Source: Euptelea pleiosperma | Lineage: Eukaryota > Streptophyta > Magnoliopsida > Ranunculales > Eupteleaceae | Assembly: GCA_035048495.1 (NCBI GenBank) | Contig: CM068545.1 | Location: 15,087,702-15,151,701 of the forward strand | DNA: 64,000 bases | Direction: 5' to 3' | Shown here: positions 63,043 to 64,000 of the stretch, piece after piece | How positions within the stretch are numbered: position 1 is the stretch's first letter | Layout: each line of letters begins with the position of its first letter | Program-made: the position numbers and the translations under genes | Notes under the pieces: generated by a model | Told to the model about the DNA's origin: nothing | Database searches by the model: none | Seen by the model: the letters and a program-made list of their open reading frames with translations, nothing else

Positions 63043-64000
63043 GCCTGCGCCAGCGCACTCCGCCGACCCGCGGCCCGGGCTACGGTCCGAACCGTGGCCA
63101 TGAGGCCCGGGCCCCGGTACCAGAATCCTCCGAAAAGGCGTTCAACATCATCCCCATCCACATCCCCGTCCACGACCCACAGGCTGACCATCCTTCCCTT
63201 CGCTACCCGGAAGTACGCGCTGCAACTGCTGCCCTCCTTAATGTGGGAGAGCTCCGCAAACCCCCCTATGTCGTATGGCGCGATCGAATGGACCTTCTCG
63301 ACTGGCTCGGCACCTTCTTCGGTTTCCAACGCGACAACGTCCGCAACCAACGGGAGCATCTCGTCCTACACCTAGCCAACGCTCAGATGCGCCTCCAGCC
63401 TCCTCCTGCAAACATCGACTCCCTCGACCCCGCCGTCGTCCGTCGCTTCCGCCGCAAACTACTCTCCAATTACACCGCCTGGTGCTCTTACCTCGGACGC
63501 AAGTCGAACGTCTGGATCCCCGACCACCGTCGCGACCCTTCTCCCTCCGACGACCGCCGCGAGCTCCTCTACACTTCCCTTTACCTCCTCATCTGGGGCG
63601 AGTCCGCTAATCTCCGCTTCGTCCCTGAGTGCATCTGCTACATCTTCCATCATATGGCCATGGAGCTCAATAAGATTCTTGAAGACTACATCGATGAGAA
63701 CACCGGCCGCCCCGTTCTTCCTTCCATCTCTGGAGATAACGCCTTCTTGCATCACGTTGTTACCCCTATTTACCAGACGATTCGCGAAGAGGTTGAGAAT
63801 AGCCGAAACGGCACTGCCCCTCACTCAGCTTGGAGAAATTACGATGATATTAATGAGTACTTCTGGAGTCGTCGCTGCTTCCAGAAACTCGGTTGGCCGA
63901 TTAACGTTGCGAGCAATTTCTTTGTGACTAAGAACAAGGGCAGGGGCAGGGGAGTCGGGAAGACAGGATTCGTTGAGCAGCGGTCATTCTGGAACGTTTT
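63039..64000 (+). CDS. Callose synthase N-terminal part (CalS12/PMR4-like), partial
   Basis: An open frame from ATG 63039 runs off the window (about 320 residues seen of a family length near 1,700-1,900). It begins MSLRQRTPPTRG and contains the Fks1 N-terminal domain: YPEVRAATAALLNVGELRKP, DWLGTFFGFQRDNVRNQREH, LHLANAQMRLQPPP, LYLLIWGESANLRFVPECIC, NYDDINEYFWSRRCFQKLGW and VGKTGFVEQRSFWNVF. The enzyme makes beta-1,3-glucan from UDP-glucose at the plasma membrane; membrane spans and catalytic region lie beyond the window. The sequence closely resembles Arabidopsis CalS12 (GSL5/PMR4), which makes wound and papillary callose and lacks the longer N terminus of most callose synthases. No intron appears in 962 bases, in keeping with the intron-poor GSL1/GSL5 group. 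The first 700 bases are strikingly C-rich at third positions compared with everything else here. Confidence 0.93.
   Translation, partial: MSLRQRTPPTRGPGYGPNRGHEARAPVPESSEKAFNIIPIHIPVHDPQADHPSLRYPEVRAATAALLNVGELRKPPYVVWRDRMDLLDWLGTFFGFQRDNVRNQREHLVLHLANAQMRLQPPPANIDSLDPAVVRRFRRKLLSNYTAWCSYLGRKSNVWIPDHRRDPSPSDDRRELLYTSLYLLIWGESANLRFVPECICYIFHHMAMELNKILEDYIDENTGRPVLPSISGDNAFLHHVVTPIYQTIREEVENSRNGTAPHSAWRNYDDINEYFWSRRCFQKLGWPINVASNFFVTKNKGRGRGVGKTGFVEQRSFWNV

Noticed and set aside
1..64000. A prokaryote-like defence or biosynthetic operon
   Set aside because: All supported genes are intron-bearing or typical nuclear plant genes with their own promoters; no operon, CRISPR or phage signal was seen on either strand.

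Overview
This window is nuclear DNA of a flowering plant. It is AT-rich, has GT-AG introns and polyadenylation-type signals, and encodes plant-specific families: CASP-like, PPR-DYW, FLOE/DUF1421, CMP-Kdo synthetase and callose synthase. Only five protein-coding genes can be supported. The very long introns stuffed with LINE/RTE retroelements would suit an early-diverging eudicot or magnoliid, but the species cannot be named from the sequence.

Layout. 1-4.0 kb: retroelement remnants and fold-back elements. 4.24-4.91 kb (+): three-exon CASP-like membrane protein gene. 5.2-7.8 kb: short repeats. 8.1-12.9 kb (-): eight-exon CMP-Kdo synthetase gene (KDSB). Its upstream region is cut short by a 0.94-kb TIR element at 13.17-14.10 kb. 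14.1-20.9 kb: a SINE, a Tourist-like MITE, palindromic elements and locally duplicated repeats. 21.09-22.83 kb (+): intronless PPR-DYW gene resembling Arabidopsis At2g33760. 23.1-26.3 kb: recent tandem duplications and MITEs. 26.94-44.24 kb (+): three-exon FLOE2-like gene whose 6.1-kb and 9.5-kb introns hold L1-like LINEs, RTE elements in both orientations, a hAT element with a perfect target duplication, and 160-bp tandem repeats. 44.3-62.9 kb: a repeat-dense intergenic block dominated by one palindromic element family that carries the G-box GCCACGTGGC near its ends, with several datable nested hAT insertions. 63.04 kb to the window end (+): the 5' part of a callose synthase gene of the CalS12/PMR4 type.

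The five genes are independent transcription units, not a pathway cluster. Two act on the cell wall (KDSB supplies activated Kdo for rhamnogalacturonan II; callose synthase makes beta-1,3-glucan). The CASP-like protein belongs to a family of membrane scaffolds, the PPR protein is a predicted organelle RNA editor, and the FLOE-like protein is a predicted phase-separating protein. I found no prokaryote-type system, CRISPR array, tRNA or rRNA gene. The most unusual content is the mobile-element landscape: G-box palindromes, a GGGTGGCG-ended element with internal hairpin modules, two core types sharing one terminus, and legible nesting with 8-bp target duplications. Exon coordinates were worked out by hand from splice consensus and reading-frame continuity; no alignment or transcript data were used.
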